NCBI GenBank assembly: GCA_020058465.1
Contig: JAGVDZ010000147.1
Span: 1 to 6,318 of the forward strand
Reading direction: 5' to 3'
Length of the DNA: 6,318 bases
Source: Parachlamydiales bacterium
GTDB lineage: Bacteria; Chlamydiota; Chlamydiia; Chlamydiales; SM23-39
Shown: piece by piece, positions 5,478 to 6,318 of the stretch
Layout of the letters: each line of letters begins with the position of its first letter
Position numbering within the stretch: position 1 is the stretch's first letter
Translations under genes and position numbers: made by a program
Notes under the pieces: generated by a model
Seen by the model: only the letters and a program-made list of their open reading frames with translations
What the model was told of the DNA's origin: nothing
Databases searched by the model: none

Positions 5478-6318
5478 CTTGCAGTTCTTGAAGTAAAGGG
5501 ATCGATTGCTTTGTATAAGAAGCAATTTTGGTTAAGTATTGACGATCTCTTGGGGAGACAAGAGAAATAGCTGTACCTAGATTCCCAGCCCGGCCCGTTC
5601 GACCTATTCTATGGACATAGCTTTCGGCATCCATAGGGAGGTCAAAGTTAATGACATGTGAGATGGTTCGGATGTCGATCCCTCGAGCTGCGACGTCTGT
5701 GGCTACGATCAGCTGCAGCGTTTGATCACGCATGGCTAAGATTGTTTTATCACGCAGCCTTTGGCGCATATCACCGTGGAGAGCTCGGACACGGAACCCC
5801 TCGTCTAAGAGTTTTTTAGACAGAAGTTCACAAGAGTGTTTGGTGGCTGTGAAGATGATGGCTTGTTGGAGCTTGGGCTCTTTGAGAATCTCTAAGAGCA
5901 ACTGCTCTTTGGCCACGATGTCCTTGGCTGCATGGAAATGTTCTTCGATATGCAGCTTTTGTTGGGTATCACAAGCTTGGATAGAGATTGTGATCGGATT
6001 GGTCAGCAATTCTGCGGCTAGTTTTTGGATGGAGGGGGGGAGAGTAGCTGAAAAAAGAAGTGTTTGTCTTGTTTGAGGTAGCATGGAGGCGATGTCGTGC
6101 ACAGGGTCTGAGAACCCCATATCGAGCATTCTGTCGGCTTCATCGAGGATGAAGATATCGACAGAGCCAAGGTCGATCCTGCCCCTTTCGATTTGATCAA
6201 TCAAACGTCCTGGAGTCGCAACGAGCAAGTCGTAGGGTTTAGATAAAGTTCTGTCCTGGACGGGGTAGGGGACCCCTCCAAAAAGAGCGATCGCTTTGAA
6301 TTTTGAAAGGTGGGCTCC
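5362..6318 (-). CDS. DEAD-box ATP-dependent RNA helicase, 5' end beyond the window
   Basis: The frame is open to the window edge, so the N-terminus (Q motif, Walker A, motif Ia) is missing; 318 residues are visible. It begins GAHLSKFKAIALFGGVPYPVQ, and the in-frame TTG at 6228 is not a start because conserved sequence precedes it. Motifs, numbered from the edge: Ib VATPGRLID (33-41), II LDEADRMLDMGF (58-69), III FSATLP (89-94), IV AIIFTATKH (153-161), V IVATDVAARGIDI (204-216) and VI YVHRIGRTGRAG (234-245). All visible catalytic motifs look intact. The style is RhlE/SrmB-like, but a symbol is not safe without the N-terminus. It would unwind structured RNA, as in ribosome assembly or RNA decay. 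A basic tail (PPRRRARTFRSY onward) closes the protein. Residues 281-318 are encoded antisense to the end of phoH. Confidence 0.93.
   Translation of the reverse strand, partial: GAHLSKFKAIALFGGVPYPVQDRTLSKPYDLLVATPGRLIDQIERGRIDLGSVDIFILDEADRMLDMGFSDPVHDIASMLPQTRQTLLFSATLPPSIQKLAAELLTNPITISIQACDTQQKLHIEEHFHAAKDIVAKEQLLLEILKEPKLQQAIIFTATKHSCELLSKKLLDEGFRVRALHGDMRQRLRDKTILAMRDQTLQLIVATDVAARGIDIRTISHVINFDLPMDAESYVHRIGRTGRAGNLGTAISLVSPRDRQYLTKIASYTKQSIPLLQELQATSARPPRRRARTFRSYPKTYGRKSRDSSSDSRHRPTR
5505..5530 (+). terminator. Weak candidate terminator for phoH
   Basis: ATTGCTT (5505-5511) pairs with AAGCAAT (5520-5526) across an eight-base loop, followed by TTTGG. It is 28 bases past the phoH stop and inside the helicase coding sequence. 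The stem is short and AT-rich and the T-run is brief, so termination here would be inefficient. Confidence 0.25.

Noticed and set aside
6018..6228. TTG at 6228 as the helicase start
   Set aside because: The frame is open to the window edge and encodes typical helicase sequence (LFGGVPYPVQ) upstream, so the gene is simply cut by the window.

Overview
The window fits a Gram-negative bacterium with moderate GC content. The evidence is a large type V autotransporter with a C-terminal outer-membrane beta-barrel, plus housekeeping-type RNA-metabolism genes. A PVC-group bacterium, perhaps a chlamydia-like one, is my guess from the style of the autotransporter and the isolated short operons. It is an inference, because no taxonomic marker gene is present.

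Layout: (1) 1-86 is a perfect 36-bp fold-back inverted repeat that runs to the window edge and overlaps the 3' end of the next gene. (2) 32-2815, minus strand, encodes a 927-residue autotransporter with PATR-type passenger repeats. Its barrel appears to lack the last two strands because the reading frame runs into the fold-back. A 104-bp palindromic element (2682-2785, arms of 31 bp, perfect) sits in frame near its N-terminus and supplies much of the apparent signal peptide. (3) 2816-3015 is a short spacer with a plausible minus-strand promoter. (4) 3016-3663, minus strand, encodes a small SWIM zinc-finger protein with a second Cys cluster. (5) 3664-4094 is an AT-rich divergent intergenic region with an operator-like dyad, a TATAAT box and one doubtful 53-codon ORF. 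(6) 4095-5477, plus strand, encodes a PIN-PhoH ATPase. (7) 5362-6318, minus strand, encodes a DEAD-box RNA helicase that is 5'-truncated by the window edge. Its basic C-terminal tail is encoded entirely antisense to the end of the PhoH gene.

Functional picture: the PhoH-like ATPase and the DEAD-box helicase are both predicted to act on RNA. They are convergent and share 116 bp at their 3' ends, so their transcripts would be complementary there. The SWIM protein is divergent from phoH and has no assigned role. The autotransporter is an independent surface-protein gene. I do not see a complete new multi-gene system. The most unusual items are the in-frame palindromic element, the fold-back that truncates the barrel, and the antisense-encoded helicase tail.
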